Source: Longilinea sp964536805 (lineage in GTDB: Bacteria > Chloroflexota > Anaerolineae > Anaerolineales > Anaerolineaceae). Taken from it: a DNA stretch of 64,000 nucleotides. Positions 43,333 to 53,900 of the stretch are shown in pieces. The notes beneath the pieces were generated by a model. That model was given only the letters and a program-made list of their open reading frames with translations. It had not been told where the DNA came from and searched no databases. The stretch covers positions 154,797-218,796 of the forward strand of contig CAZHYQ010000002.1 of NCBI GenBank assembly GCA_964536805.1. The letters run 5' to 3'. Made by a program: the position numbers and the translations under genes. Numbering within the stretch: position 1 is the first letter of the stretch; the number at the start of each line of letters is the position of its first letter.

Positions 43333-44235
43333 TCAGGCCGCCACGGGCACCAATAAAATGGGTAAATGTGTACGGGAAACAATCCTTGGTGCTACGCTGC
43401 CCGCCCACAAAGCACTCATTCCCTTTTTTCCGTGAGTGCCCAGAATGATCAGATCCGCTTCCTTCAGTTCAGCCAGTTTCACAACCTCGATCGCCGGGTC
43501 GCCCCGTTCAACTTCAGCCGTTGCAGTGATCTCCTGGGCTGCCAGGTTATCCAATTTTTCCTGCAAATATTCACAGGCTTCGTCCTCGGCGATATCCAGC
43601 ATGGCATTCGTCGCTGCCGGCAGCAATGTGCCCGTTGCCGCATCCTCCGCGCTCAAAGTGGAAAGGGTCGGCACAATGCGGACCAGGTCCAATTCGGCCC
43701 CGGTCGCTTTGGCCAGTTTGCTTGCCACGGTCAGGCTGTAATCGTGATCCTCCTCACCATCCAGTGCAACCAGGCACCGTTCAAATTTGAAGTTTTGATA
43801 GGAAGTTTTGGCATCCGGCTGCAAAAGCATGACAGGCACAGACCCGGCGGAGATTACCTGCTGAGGAATGCTGCCCAGCACCAAATCATGCAATCCGCCT
43901 TCACCATGCGCGCACAGAATGATCAAATCCGGTCTGAATTCCAGGCTGTGCTCCACAATGCTGCGGGCCACCTGACTCACTTCTTCGGTATGCACATGGG
44001 TGCTCACATTGATCTGGCCGCCAAAATGTTGTTCGGCAATAAAATTCAAATACTGACAGGCATCCTCTTCACTGGTCAGATGTTTTTGACCGTGAATTTC
44101 CTGCGGAGCATTCTTTTCAATGATGTGCAGCAGCGTGACTTGCGATCCCAGTTTGGCACTTAGCACCATCGCAGGAGGAATCGCCGCTTCAGCTAATCCC
44201 GAGCCGTCCAAAGGGACAAGGATATGTTCAAACAT
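43333..44235 (-). CDS. Universal stress protein with two UspA domains
   Basis: The 300-residue cytoplasmic protein is a tandem of two Usp folds (about 1-150 and 155-300). Each starts with the ILVPLDGS/CLVALDGEE strand. Domain 2 has the ATP-binding GxxG-x9-GS motif (GTHGKKGMSALWAGS); domain 1 has a related CAHGEGGLHDLVLGS. It begins two bases after the Mn transporter stop codon, so the two are co-transcribed, linking metal uptake and stress response. Confidence 0.93.
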   Translation of the reverse strand: MFEHILVPLDGSGLAEAAIPPAMVLSAKLGSQVTLLHIIEKNAPQEIHGQKHLTSEEDACQYLNFIAEQHFGGQINVSTHVHTEEVSQVARSIVEHSLEFRPDLIILCAHGEGGLHDLVLGSIPQQVISAGSVPVMLLQPDAKTSYQNFKFERCLVALDGEEDHDYSLTVASKLAKATGAELDLVRIVPTLSTLSAEDAATGTLLPAATNAMLDIAEDEACEYLQEKLDNLAAQEITATAEVERGDPAIEVVKLAELKEADLIILGTHGKKGMSALWAGSVAPRIVSRTHLPILLVPVAA

Positions 44236-44237
44236 GC

Positions 44238-45545
44238 TTATCCTCCAAAAAAGGTATTGTAGAGCAGGTAAAAATTGAGCACCACGATGATTGCTACGAC
44301 GCCCGCCGCCAGGATGGTGGTAGCTTTCCGATTGACCAGGACGCCCATGATCTTTTTCTGACTGGTAAAAATGACCAACGGAATAATCGCGAAAGGCAGG
44401 CCAAAACTCAACAGTACCTGGCTGATGACCAGCGTGCGGCTGGGGTCCAATCCAATGGCGATTACAATCAGCGAAGGAACCATCGTGACCAAACGCCGGA
44501 TCCAGACCGGGATCTCCCAGTGCAGGAAACCCTGCATGATGACCTGGCCTGCCATCGTCCCTACCGATGCGCTTGAAAGCCCCGAGGCGAGCAGGGAAAT
44601 GGCAAAGATGCTTTGGGAGGCTTTTCCCAACAATGGCTCGAGGGTTTTATAAGCTTCCTCAATGGTTCCAACCGTCGTCAACCCTTGGCTGTGAAAGGTT
44701 GAGGCAGCCATGATCAACATGGCGCCATTGACCAGGCTGGCAACGCCCATTGCAATAAGCACGTCCACCAGTTCGAACCGGAACAACCTTTTCAGTTGTT
44801 CGGGTTTCTTGACCTTTACCCTGCCCTGCATCAAGGCGCTGTGCAAGAAAATGGCATGCGGCATGACTGTTGCCCCAAGGATGCCGGCCGCCAGGACGAT
44901 GCTTTCGGGACCCTGCAATTGCGGCACCACGGCATGGTAGAGCACATTGCCCCAGTTGGGTTTATCGATAATGGTTTCAATCACATAACAGATCGCAATC
45001 ACGCCCACCAGGGAAGAAATGACGGCCTCCAGCGGCCGGAATCCCTTGCGCTCAAGCCCCAATATGATAAAAGTCGTAATACCTGTCAGAATACCGGCCA
45101 GCCAAAGAGGGATGTTAAATAACAGGTTGAAACCAATGGCTGCACCCAAGAATTCAGCCAGGTCCGTCGCCATGGCGACCAGTTCCATCAGGACCCAAAG
45201 AAATTTGACAAACCAGGGCTTGAAATGCTTGCGGCATTGTTCAGCCAGGTTCAGACCAGTGGCAATGCCCAGTTTTGCCGATAAGGTTTGAATCAGAATC
45301 GCCATCAGGTTGCTGGCAACGATCACCCATAACAAGGTATAGCCAAACTCTGCGCCGCCGGCTATGTTTGTGGCGAAGTTGCCAGGGTCCACGTAGGCTA
45401 CGCTGGCGATGAAGGCTGGACCCAGAAAAGGCAGCAGGCTGGCGAATCTGCCTTTCTTGCTTTTTCCCCGCAAGACCGCATGCGCTGCCTTTACCGTGCG
45501 ATCGTCACTGGATGCCTTTGCGGTTGTTTTCGGTTTATTCGCCAT
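44238..45545 (-). CDS. mntH: NRAMP-type Mn2+/Fe2+ transporter
   Basis: The 435-residue proton-coupled divalent-metal importer shows the two metal-binding signatures of NRAMP proteins: DPGN in the first helix (ASVAYVDPGNFATNIAGG) and MPH in helix 6 (GATVMPHAIFLHSAL). About eleven helices are predicted. The open frame extends 89 codons further to a TTG at 45812 without homology; ACGGAGC five bases before the ATG at 45545 marks the real start. It is followed by the universal stress protein gene. Confidence 0.95.
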   Translation of the reverse strand: MANKPKTTAKASSDDRTVKAAHAVLRGKSKKGRFASLLPFLGPAFIASVAYVDPGNFATNIAGGAEFGYTLLWVIVASNLMAILIQTLSAKLGIATGLNLAEQCRKHFKPWFVKFLWVLMELVAMATDLAEFLGAAIGFNLLFNIPLWLAGILTGITTFIILGLERKGFRPLEAVISSLVGVIAICYVIETIIDKPNWGNVLYHAVVPQLQGPESIVLAAGILGATVMPHAIFLHSALMQGRVKVKKPEQLKRLFRFELVDVLIAMGVASLVNGAMLIMAASTFHSQGLTTVGTIEEAYKTLEPLLGKASQSIFAISLLASGLSSASVGTMAGQVIMQGFLHWEIPVWIRRLVTMVPSLIVIAIGLDPSRTLVISQVLLSFGLPFAIIPLVIFTSQKKIMGVLVNRKATTILAAGVVAIIVVLNFYLLYNTFFGG

Positions 45546-45862
45546 ACGGGCTCCGTCATTCAATATCGAATTGGTTAATTCAATAAATAGTAGCTGCAGT
45601 AAGGTAGGTTCGTCAAGGTTATTTGCGTTCCGATCATTGCCAGAATTCCCTTCGCAAAAACCGTCCTTTGCAGCGTTGCCATAAGAGATTAAAGATTCTC
45701 CGCAAGAAGAACCATCATCAACTTTTTTACTGTACCTGCGGAGATCAACCAAATCATGAACTATCGTTAGGCGGTATAATCCATTTCTCAACAACCGTAA
45801 ATGTCCATCCAAAACAACCTTGAATCTTTATGGTTCATCCATCCGTGAAAGGGCCATCAGAC
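45546..45862. other. Divergent intergenic region with a structured mntH leader
   Basis: On the minus strand the mntH leader contains perfect 8-bp arms, TCTCCGCA and TGCGGAGA (45744-45737 and 45704-45697), closing a 32-nt loop. I cannot match it to a known manganese riboswitch. On the plus strand TATAAT at 45775-45780 may be the -10 of the dipeptidase gene, but no -35 is clear. Confidence 0.35.
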
Positions 45863-47260
45863 ATGCTCCAGCAACGCATTGACCAGTATTTTGAAAACCG
45901 TGAAAAAGAGTTGGTCAAAACCATATCCAGGCTGATCGCCGTCCGATCTGTACGGGAAGATCCTCTGCCCGGCATGCCTTTCGGCAAAGGTCCGGCTGAA
46001 GCACTGGCACTCAGTCTCCGCATCGCCAGCGACCTGGGTTTCCAGACAGCGAACCATGAGAATTATGTTGGCACGGTGGACCTTAATAACCTGGAAACCC
46101 GCCTGGGCATCCTCTGTCATCTGGATGTCGTTGGCGAGGGCAGCGGTTGGAACACGCCGCCCTACGAAGGCGTATTCAAGGATGGCATGCTCTACGGACG
46201 CGGTTCAAGCGATGATAAAGGCCCGCTGGTAGCCGCCCTGTTTGCCCTCAAAGCCGTCAAGGATTTGGAAATCCCGCTCAAATTCAACGCGCGCCTGATT
46301 CTTGGCACGGATGAGGAGACCAATTCCGCGGACATCCAATATTATTTTGAACGATATGCCACGCCGCCGTATACATTTTCACCGGATGGGGCTTTTCCGG
46401 TCATCAACACAGAAAAAGGCAGCTTCAAGTCCACTTTCACAAAAACCTGGCCCGTTTCTGCCGATCTACCACGCATCACGGCAGTCAAAGGCGGCTTTCG
46501 CATCAACGTTGTCCCGCCCGAAGCGGAAGCTCGGGTGGAAGGCATGTCGATTGTCGACCTCCAGCCCTATTGCGATCAGGTTTCCAAAATTACTGGCGCC
46601 GATTACCAATTGATGGTTGAAAACGATGTGGTGAAGATACTGGCCGTTGGCAAAGGCGGGCATGCCGCTCTGCCCGAAAAGGCCAATAACGCCATCACTG
46701 CCTTGTTAACCCTGCTGGCGTCTTTACCCATCGCCGCAAGCGAAAGTTTCAAAGCCATCTGCGATCTAAACCGCCTGCTCCCGCACGGCGACTATTACGG
46801 AAAAGCGATCGGGATTGCCCAGGCAGATGAAATCTCTGGACCTTTAACGCTCTCGTTCAATATCTTCGAGCAAACGCTGGCAGGGTTTTCCGGCCGTTTT
46901 GACAGCCGCGCGCCACTCTGTGCGACCAAAGAGAATTGTGTGGACGTGGCGGCCCGCCAGTTTGCCAATGCTGGAATTCATTTTGAAGGCAAACTCTCGC
47001 CGGCCCACCACACGCCCTGCGACTCGCCCTTCGTCCAGACTCTCCTGGTTGCCTACGAGAAGTACACTGGACTAAAGGGATCGTGCGAATCAACCGGGGG
47101 CGGTACCTACGTCCATGACATCGAAGGCGGAGTTGCTTTTGGCGCCATGATGCCGGGCTTCGAATCCAACATGCATGGCGCCAACGAACACATGCGCATT
47201 GCCGACCTGATGACAGCTGCCAAGATTTTTACCCAGGTAATTATCGATTTGTGCGGGTAA
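45863..47260 (+). CDS. M20 family dipeptidase (Sapep/PepV type)
   Basis: The zinc dipeptidase of about 465 residues belongs to the Sapep/PepV branch of M20. Metal and catalytic motifs are visible: LCHLDVVGEG, YGRGSSDDKGPLVAALFALK, GTDEETNS and the C-terminal STGGGTYVHDIEGGVAFG and GANEHMRI. The branch has a long lid insertion, visible between the DEE motif and the C-terminal part. It is cytoplasmic and would degrade imported dipeptides. An in-frame ATG at 45830 is possible, but AAAGGG upstream favours 45863. Confidence 0.92.
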   Translation: MLQQRIDQYFENREKELVKTISRLIAVRSVREDPLPGMPFGKGPAEALALSLRIASDLGFQTANHENYVGTVDLNNLETRLGILCHLDVVGEGSGWNTPPYEGVFKDGMLYGRGSSDDKGPLVAALFALKAVKDLEIPLKFNARLILGTDEETNSADIQYYFERYATPPYTFSPDGAFPVINTEKGSFKSTFTKTWPVSADLPRITAVKGGFRINVVPPEAEARVEGMSIVDLQPYCDQVSKITGADYQLMVENDVVKILAVGKGGHAALPEKANNAITALLTLLASLPIAASESFKAICDLNRLLPHGDYYGKAIGIAQADEISGPLTLSFNIFEQTLAGFSGRFDSRAPLCATKENCVDVAARQFANAGIHFEGKLSPAHHTPCDSPFVQTLLVAYEKYTGLKGSCESTGGGTYVHDIEGGVAFGAMMPGFESNMHGANEHMRIADLMTAAKIFTQVIIDLCG

Positions 47261-47386
47261 AACGCCAATTATAGATCCATTGTTGAAGTAATTCGTGCCA
47301 GAAAAGGTGATCGGAGTGGCGAAACGACAAGCACAATTCTTGCATCAAGATTGTGTCAATATTTTTCAATGGTGTAACCGTTTCCC

Positions 47387-48625
47387 ATGAAGAGAAAATT
47401 TCAGCCGCCTCTCTGGCTTCAAATCACACTACTGCTCCTCACAGCGATTGTGCTTCGCCTTGCCCTGGCATGGATTTTTGGAATCGAGGCGGCAGATCTG
47501 GCACAATACCGCTGGATGGCAAAAATTATTCTTAACAATGAAAACATTTATAAAACTGCCGGTTTATACCATTACACGCCCATCCCCATGTTTTTACCCG
47601 CCTGGTCAGAGCAGCTTGCTCAGGCGTTAAAACTGCCCTTCCATTTTGTGGTCAAATGGCCGATGGTCCTGGCGGATGCCGGGATTGCATTGCTCCTCTG
47701 GCACCAGGCCCATAAACGCGGGGTAACGCAGGCCGCCTTCTGGATTGGAATGGCATACGCCATTAACCCGGTCAGCCTGCTTACAACCTCATTCCACGGC
47801 AGTTACAGCGTTTTACCGGCCTTTTTCGTGTTATTGGCCTATTACCTAGTCAATTCCTTTCCAGCAAAACAATATTACCGTTTATCCGGGTTAAGCCTGG
47901 GAATGGCAATCGGCCTGCGCGGTTACCCTGCCCTCTTTTTACCCATATTTCTAATCAAAATGGACTTGAATCGCCGGCAGAAAGCGTTATTTCTACTCGC
48001 GTCGATCTTGCCGTCGGTCGTCACGCTGGCGCCATTCCTGTTGGTTAATTTTCAAGCAGTCTGGCAAAGCGTTTTTGCTTACAGCGGCGTGGCGGATTAC
48101 GGCTGGATAGCCATCCTAAGAGCTATCAGCGAATTAACCGTCGGAAACCGGTACCTTCCAGGAACCCTCATGAAGGATTTGCTGGGTATCAGCAAATGGC
48201 TTTTCCTGCTCCTTTATTCACTGCTTGTCATCCTGTTCTGGCGAAAACAAACCCGTTTCAGTCTTCTCAGCGGAATTTTGGCCACTCAGTTGCTATTCTT
48301 TGCAATTTATGGCGGCATTAGCTCTCAATACCTGGTCTGGGCGGTTCCTTTTGCCTTGCTCATAGGAACCCGTTGGGAGAAAGCATTCACCTGGTCCGCC
48401 TTTGCCAGCATGGTTTCCTTTTACCTGTATTTTTTCCCGGCAATCTTGTTCGGCGAAATACCCATTCAATGGCGTGACCTAAATCCGGCTGTCATGCCAT
48501 TTTACCTGGCGTTTAATCTCGTTTTTTGGGGAATTTGCATAGCCTGGTTGATCCATCTCCTCACCCGCCCATTAGCGGACAAAGCCATTACCCCCCAAGA
48601 GTCAATATACCAGCCGCAGGATTGA
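47387..48625 (+). CDS. Integral membrane glycosyltransferase (GT-C, GT87/mannosyltransferase-like)
   Basis: The 412-residue polytopic protein of about 10-12 helices has GT-C character. A short extracytoplasmic loop after helix 1 carries acidic residues (GIEAADLAQYRWM), and another loop reads YHYTPIPMFLPAW. Later motifs include YAINPVSLLTTSFHGSYSVLP and GLRGYPALFLP, seen in polyprenyl-phosphate-sugar dependent transferases. The acceptor is unknown. It is the first of four GT-C genes and is followed 151 bp later by a related gene on the same strand. Confidence 0.82.
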   Translation: MKRKFQPPLWLQITLLLLTAIVLRLALAWIFGIEAADLAQYRWMAKIILNNENIYKTAGLYHYTPIPMFLPAWSEQLAQALKLPFHFVVKWPMVLADAGIALLLWHQAHKRGVTQAAFWIGMAYAINPVSLLTTSFHGSYSVLPAFFVLLAYYLVNSFPAKQYYRLSGLSLGMAIGLRGYPALFLPIFLIKMDLNRRQKALFLLASILPSVVTLAPFLLVNFQAVWQSVFAYSGVADYGWIAILRAISELTVGNRYLPGTLMKDLLGISKWLFLLLYSLLVILFWRKQTRFSLLSGILATQLLFFAIYGGISSQYLVWAVPFALLIGTRWEKAFTWSAFASMVSFYLYFFPAILFGEIPIQWRDLNPAVMPFYLAFNLVFWGICIAWLIHLLTRPLADKAITPQESIYQPQD

Positions 48626-48776
48626 TTGAGGCACAGGACGGTCGGCTAAGTGAAATGAACCAGAAAGGATTGGAACCTTTTTTATCAATTCCAGACACCT
48701 TCCCAAAAAGCAACTCCCAATGAATGGGAACCAATGAATTACCTGACCATTATTTCAACCGCTGGAGATCCCTTTT

Positions 48777-50930
48777 GTGTTGAAGTTTGAATCAAGCAAG
48801 ATTTCTCGAATTCTCGGTTTTGTCTCGCTCTTAATGCTTGCAATTGCATTGAGAATAATGCTCTTTTATATTTCCAGCGGAGATATCGATGCTTTTTTTG
48901 GGGTCTGGTATGACACCTTCGTTAATGCTGGCCACATTAACGCTTTTAAGGAAATTTTCTATGATTATTCGCCCGCCTATCTGTATCTTGTCGATTTTTC
49001 CACCTTATTCCGTTTTATTCCCAAAGAACAAGCCATTAAGCTAATCTCGGTGCTGTTTGACTTCCTGGCGGCTTCGGCTATATACAAAATCACCGCGTGG
49101 AAATTTCCTCAAGGGGATACCAAATGGATCGGCTTTTTTGCGACGCTTTTCGTCCCCACCGTCTTTATTGAAAGCGGCATGTGGGGACAGAATGACATTA
49201 TCTACGCTGCCTTTCTGTTATGGTCGTTTTATTACATTCTCAATGAAAAACCTTTCCCTGCCGTCCTATTCTTTTCAATTGCGGTTTCATTCAAACTACA
49301 GGCCGCCTTTTTTGCGCCAATTTTCTTGATAATGTTATCGAAGAAAAAATCTCCGTTCTATTTGTTGTTTATCATTCCAATCGTGTATTTTATTACTCTC
49401 ATTCCTGCCTGGTTGGCCGGCGCACCTTTGACCAGGCTGATCATGGCCTATTTTAACCAATACGGCGTATATGGCGATCTTTCACTCAATGCTCCTAATA
49501 TCTACGCATTTATCAACCCGAACGATCCTAATGATCTTTTAAAGACGATTGGACTCATCCTGACTGGATTGGTCGTCAGCGCCTATATCATCTTACGGTG
49601 GCTCAAATGGAAAGATATGAGCGACCTTTCACTTTGTTTCGACGCGATATTTTTTACCACTGTAATCCCGTTCCTATTGCCCAAAATGCACGAACGTTAC
49701 TTTTTCGCCGCCGGCCTCTTCCTGTTGGTGCTCGCCTTTCTTGACCACAAATTCTTGTGGGCTTTCTTTTTGATGCAGGCTTCCTCTTTGCTTTCCTACC
49801 TGCCCTATTTCTCGAACTGGTCGGTTGTTTATGTTCAGATTGGCGCTGTGCTGAACGCAATTCTCATCCTTGGCCTTAGTTTTTTCTACCTGGAATATGA
49901 AAAATCACGACCACCTGTTCTTTTACCAGAAGCTGAACCAGGGAAATTTTTGCCAAATTTTTCACGCTTGCAGCCATATATCCAAACATTGAAGAAACCT
50001 ATCAAGGGTACAAAGTTGGTACGATTGGCTGAAATTATACTGATTCTCTTCATTGGGCTGGTTTTTACCCTGGAAATCAAACTGCTCGCCACACAGCCAT
50101 TATTGAAAGAAATAAATATCAGCACTGTCTGGTCAGAGGATATGATCGGTGATCATGTCAAAGAACCACCATCACCCCTCGGACTGGCGGTGGATTCAAA
50201 CGGGCTTATTTATGTAACCGATCGGGGAAATCGTCAAGTCATTCAATTCTCCGCCGCCGGCAAGATCCTTGACACCTGGCAAGGAGATGGCACTGGTCAG
50301 ATGCCATTTGTCGACCCCAGCGATATTGCGATCGATCCGACGGATGGTACTGTCTGGGTGCTGGACGCAGGCAACGGTTGGATCTACAGGCTTGAATCCG
50401 ATGGCAAGATGTCAGCGGCCATCAATGGAGCCAACCTGCAAATGTACAGCCCGCGCGGATTGGCCATCAGCCCTGCAGGAGAACTTTACGTAGCCGATAC
50501 GGGCATGCAGCGCATCCAGCGCCTCGATCAACAGGGCAACCGCATCGCGGTTTGGGGCGAACAAGGTACCGAACCGGATCAATTCATTGAACCCATCGGG
50601 ATTGCCATCAAGGATAACGACTTGTTTGTTGCTGATGCCAGCAACCAACGCATTGCACATTACACCCTGGATGGTAAACTTGTTGGGACATTTAAAACGA
50701 GTTTGGGAACAACCTGGATTGACACAGACGGTCTTGGACACATTTTTGCGGCCAGCACGCAAAACCAGAAAATTACCATATACGATTATGCAGGAAAACC
50801 CATCAGCGAGTTGTCGTCGGAAAAAGAGATTCCTGTAATCCCTGGGCTGGTGGGGATTGCTGTGACCAGGGACGGACGCTTATTTGCTGCAGGGACCTCG
50901 ACGTTATTCCAATTCAAAATACAGTGGTAA
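48777..50930 (+). CDS. GT-C membrane glycosyltransferase fused to an NHL beta-propeller
   Basis: The N-terminal part of this 717-residue protein (about 1-430) is a polytopic GT-C transferase (DIDAFFGVWYDTF after helix 1, ESGMWGQNDIIYAAFLLWSF, LPKMHERYFFAAGLF). One more helix near 435 precedes an extracytoplasmic domain of five to six NHL repeats (about 460-717), each like GLAVDSNGLIYVTDRGNRQVIQF or GIAIKDNDLFVADASNQRIAHY. The propeller may bind glycan or protein acceptors. The start is a GTG at 48777 with GGAG nine bases upstream. No known characterised protein with this fusion comes to mind. Confidence 0.85.
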   Translation: MLKFESSKISRILGFVSLLMLAIALRIMLFYISSGDIDAFFGVWYDTFVNAGHINAFKEIFYDYSPAYLYLVDFSTLFRFIPKEQAIKLISVLFDFLAASAIYKITAWKFPQGDTKWIGFFATLFVPTVFIESGMWGQNDIIYAAFLLWSFYYILNEKPFPAVLFFSIAVSFKLQAAFFAPIFLIMLSKKKSPFYLLFIIPIVYFITLIPAWLAGAPLTRLIMAYFNQYGVYGDLSLNAPNIYAFINPNDPNDLLKTIGLILTGLVVSAYIILRWLKWKDMSDLSLCFDAIFFTTVIPFLLPKMHERYFFAAGLFLLVLAFLDHKFLWAFFLMQASSLLSYLPYFSNWSVVYVQIGAVLNAILILGLSFFYLEYEKSRPPVLLPEAEPGKFLPNFSRLQPYIQTLKKPIKGTKLVRLAEIILILFIGLVFTLEIKLLATQPLLKEINISTVWSEDMIGDHVKEPPSPLGLAVDSNGLIYVTDRGNRQVIQFSAAGKILDTWQGDGTGQMPFVDPSDIAIDPTDGTVWVLDAGNGWIYRLESDGKMSAAINGANLQMYSPRGLAISPAGELYVADTGMQRIQRLDQQGNRIAVWGEQGTEPDQFIEPIGIAIKDNDLFVADASNQRIAHYTLDGKLVGTFKTSLGTTWIDTDGLGHIFAASTQNQKITIYDYAGKPISELSSEKEIPVIPGLVGIAVTRDGRLFAAGTSTLFQFKIQW

Positions 50931-50991
50931 CAATACCGCCCTCTGGTGAATAGTCTGCCAGGCGCTGCTCAATCAAAGGGGCTGGACGAAC

Positions 50992-53900
50992 TTAAGGCAG
51001 GAATAATACTTCCTGCGGAACGATTTCCTGTTCCCCATTCGGCGGTGTCCAATAGAGATAGATGTGTGTATAGCCCGTCCGGTCTGCATACCGAACGCGT
51101 ATCGCATGAAAACCAGCCTCCAAGTCCAACTCTCCTGCCTGGTTTCCATTGGGAGTGTCATTTTCCGTGACCTTATTTCCATCAATGAAAAGCATTGATT
51201 CATCCGTGGACTCTAATAAAAATTGATAGCGCCCTTTTTCTTTAATGTTAATCCGGCCAATCCATTCAACCGTGTAAGGTCTTGGCAAAGGTTGGTTGTG
51301 ATAATAAAAATAAACATATGGATCGACAGCTGTAAAGGCAGCCGGCGGTTGCCAATCGCCATTGGAGAAGTAACTTCCCAATAACCCCTGGTTATCAATG
51401 GGCGGAAGAAAAAGCAGTGAAGATGGAATGGACGACGGCTCGCTGTCCGGAGGCTGCCAGTTCAATTCAAAATGCCCATTGCTTCCCTGGGTTTTGATGA
51501 TGATTTCGTGACGGCCCTTTGCCAAATGGATGCTGCCAGTTTGAATGGAGCCATCGGAAAGTGGAACATTCGTGCCGTCCATGAAAAGCTCAGCGGGTGC
51601 TGGAGAAGTGAGCATCATTTGGTATTCACCAGACTGCTCGGCAAAGAGCACGCCTTGCCATTGGACGCTAAATGGGAAGGTCGCCGGATTGCCATCTTTC
51701 CAATCAGCGTTGATGGATGCTTGCGTTTGAGTAAGGATTGGCTGCCCTGCCCAATCGGAGTTCGGATAATAGCGGACAGTAATCCCCTGAGATGCTTGAA
51801 GATCGGACGGCTTGAGTGTTATTTGATACAAATCGACCTTGCCAGCCGGGGATTTGTATTCCTTGAAATCGGCGTTTGGATAATACTGTTTTGCCTGCTG
51901 GAAAAAAGGCTCGCGGTCCGCATCCGCAAAAAATACCATTGCTTTCTTGCCGTCGCTTGGAATGGGCAGGGAATCATAGGTTTCCAGGTCGTGGTATTCT
52001 GTTACGCCCGGTGCCAGGTAGTGAATGGTGGGCGTGTCATAATAAAATACGCTGACGTAATAATCCATTTGCGGTCCCAACTCGGCCATGGTCCTGCCAA
52101 TGATCGTTTCAGCAGTCGAGAATTCACCCCATGAATCATTATCATTGGCTTGAAGATCAAAATAGATATGGTAGTTGAAGTACCCCGCGCCAACCAAAAC
52201 GAGTACCAGCGGCAGAATAAATCCTGTAGAACGCCGTTTTCCGTCAGATTGATCCCACATTTTCCACAATGCGTCAATCGGAACGACCGCCAGGAAATAA
52301 GCTGCCGGCAAACTTCCGATAGCCCGGTAGGATTGGGGCGATTCAAAATCCAGTGAAAATATTCCCGGCGCCAGCATGAGAAGCAGCCAGGCGACAAGCA
52401 GGAAGGAACCCGGTTTGCGGATCCGCCACAAGCTTAACCCTGTGCCCAGAATCAATAGGGCGCCAGTAATAGGATCCAGCATGGGCTCCCCGGGCAGGTT
52501 ATGCCGGCCGTTCCGGTCGCCCTTGTAATTGAACATGAGCAGATGATCCAGTGTTGTTTCCGAAACCGCCTTCCAGCCTTCGGCGGCTGTCTTCCCGGAG
52601 AAGATGGATACCGTATTCATGCGTCCCCAAAAAGCGTCCGGCTGGTAGACAGCTAATTGAGTCACCGGGACGGAGGCAATCAACGTCCCGAGGGCAACTA
52701 CAACCAGGCCCCGCCAGGAGGAACGCAATAAATCTCGGCGATTCAACCATAGGACCAATAAGAACAATCCAATGACCAATGGAAAAATACGGAACGAGAA
52801 GTAGAAACACAGCCCCAACCCCATGGAAAGGCCGGCGAGTGCATAATCAATCCTCCGCTGGCGGCGCAATGCTTTTAGAATAAATCCGACGGTTAATAAC
52901 TCAAAGAACGGCACCGTCACGCCGTGCATGCCAATTCGGCTCCAATTGATATCCCACCTGGATACCGCCAGGAAAAATGCCAGCACCAGGCCAATTCGAC
53001 GATTGAACAATTCCGAGCCTGCAAAAAACCCCGCGGCCACGGTTGCCAAGCCAAAAAGGATGCTTACAATCCGGATTGCAAAAGCTGTTGTACCAAAAAT
53101 TCGGATAAAAAATGCGATCAAATATATAAAATGTGCCGGAAGCTGGGTTGATTCGATATAAGCCGGTAAATAACCTGGCTCGTGCAATATACGCAGAGCT
53201 TCAAGCCCATAATTCGCTTCATCAAACCAAAGTCCAAATGGAATTTGATCGAAACGGAATGTCCGTAGGAAAGCGGCGATGGCGAGGATGGCAAGAAAAA
53301 TTCCAAATTCCATCCATGTCCAACCATCTTTATTGTTCTGCTCCGCTGATTGTGTTTCTGCCGATTGTCGTGTTCTTAAGAAATCGAGGCTGGAATAAAT
53401 ATACAAGCCGATGCTAAAAAGGTGCAGAAGCCATGGAACAATGGGCGGCATGGAGGTTCCAAAAAGCCAGAAAGCCAAAACCGCGCAAACAATTGCCAAC
53501 CCAAGCCAAAATCCCCTCCGGATTGATCTTTTTGGGTCGACTGACTGACCCAAGGTTGGACTCACGAGCAAAGAAGGGTCCGGACCGGATTGCCGCGAAA
53601 ACACCGCGATAAAAAACACCGCAGCCAGCCCGGTGACCACACCGCCAGAAAGCACTTGCTTTGCAGAAATCAAGAATTGTCCAACCAACACCGCCAAAAA
53701 TGCAAAAAAGCCGGTCAGAGTTTGGTTTCTGGCAAACCAAAATTTCATTGAACATGCTGACGACCTGGCTGCACCGAGTGCGTTTCGGTAGACTGTCCGA
53801 AAATCAAGTTTTGACAGGGATCGAAGAATATCCCTCAGGTTCAGCCTTTCGGCACGATCAGCATATGAAGTTGCGCTCAATTCAACCGTCGGACCGGGTA

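Noticed and set aside
45546..45812. 89-codon N-terminal extension of the NRAMP protein
   Set aside because: Composition is unlike NRAMP N-termini and a ribosome site sits before the ATG at 45545.
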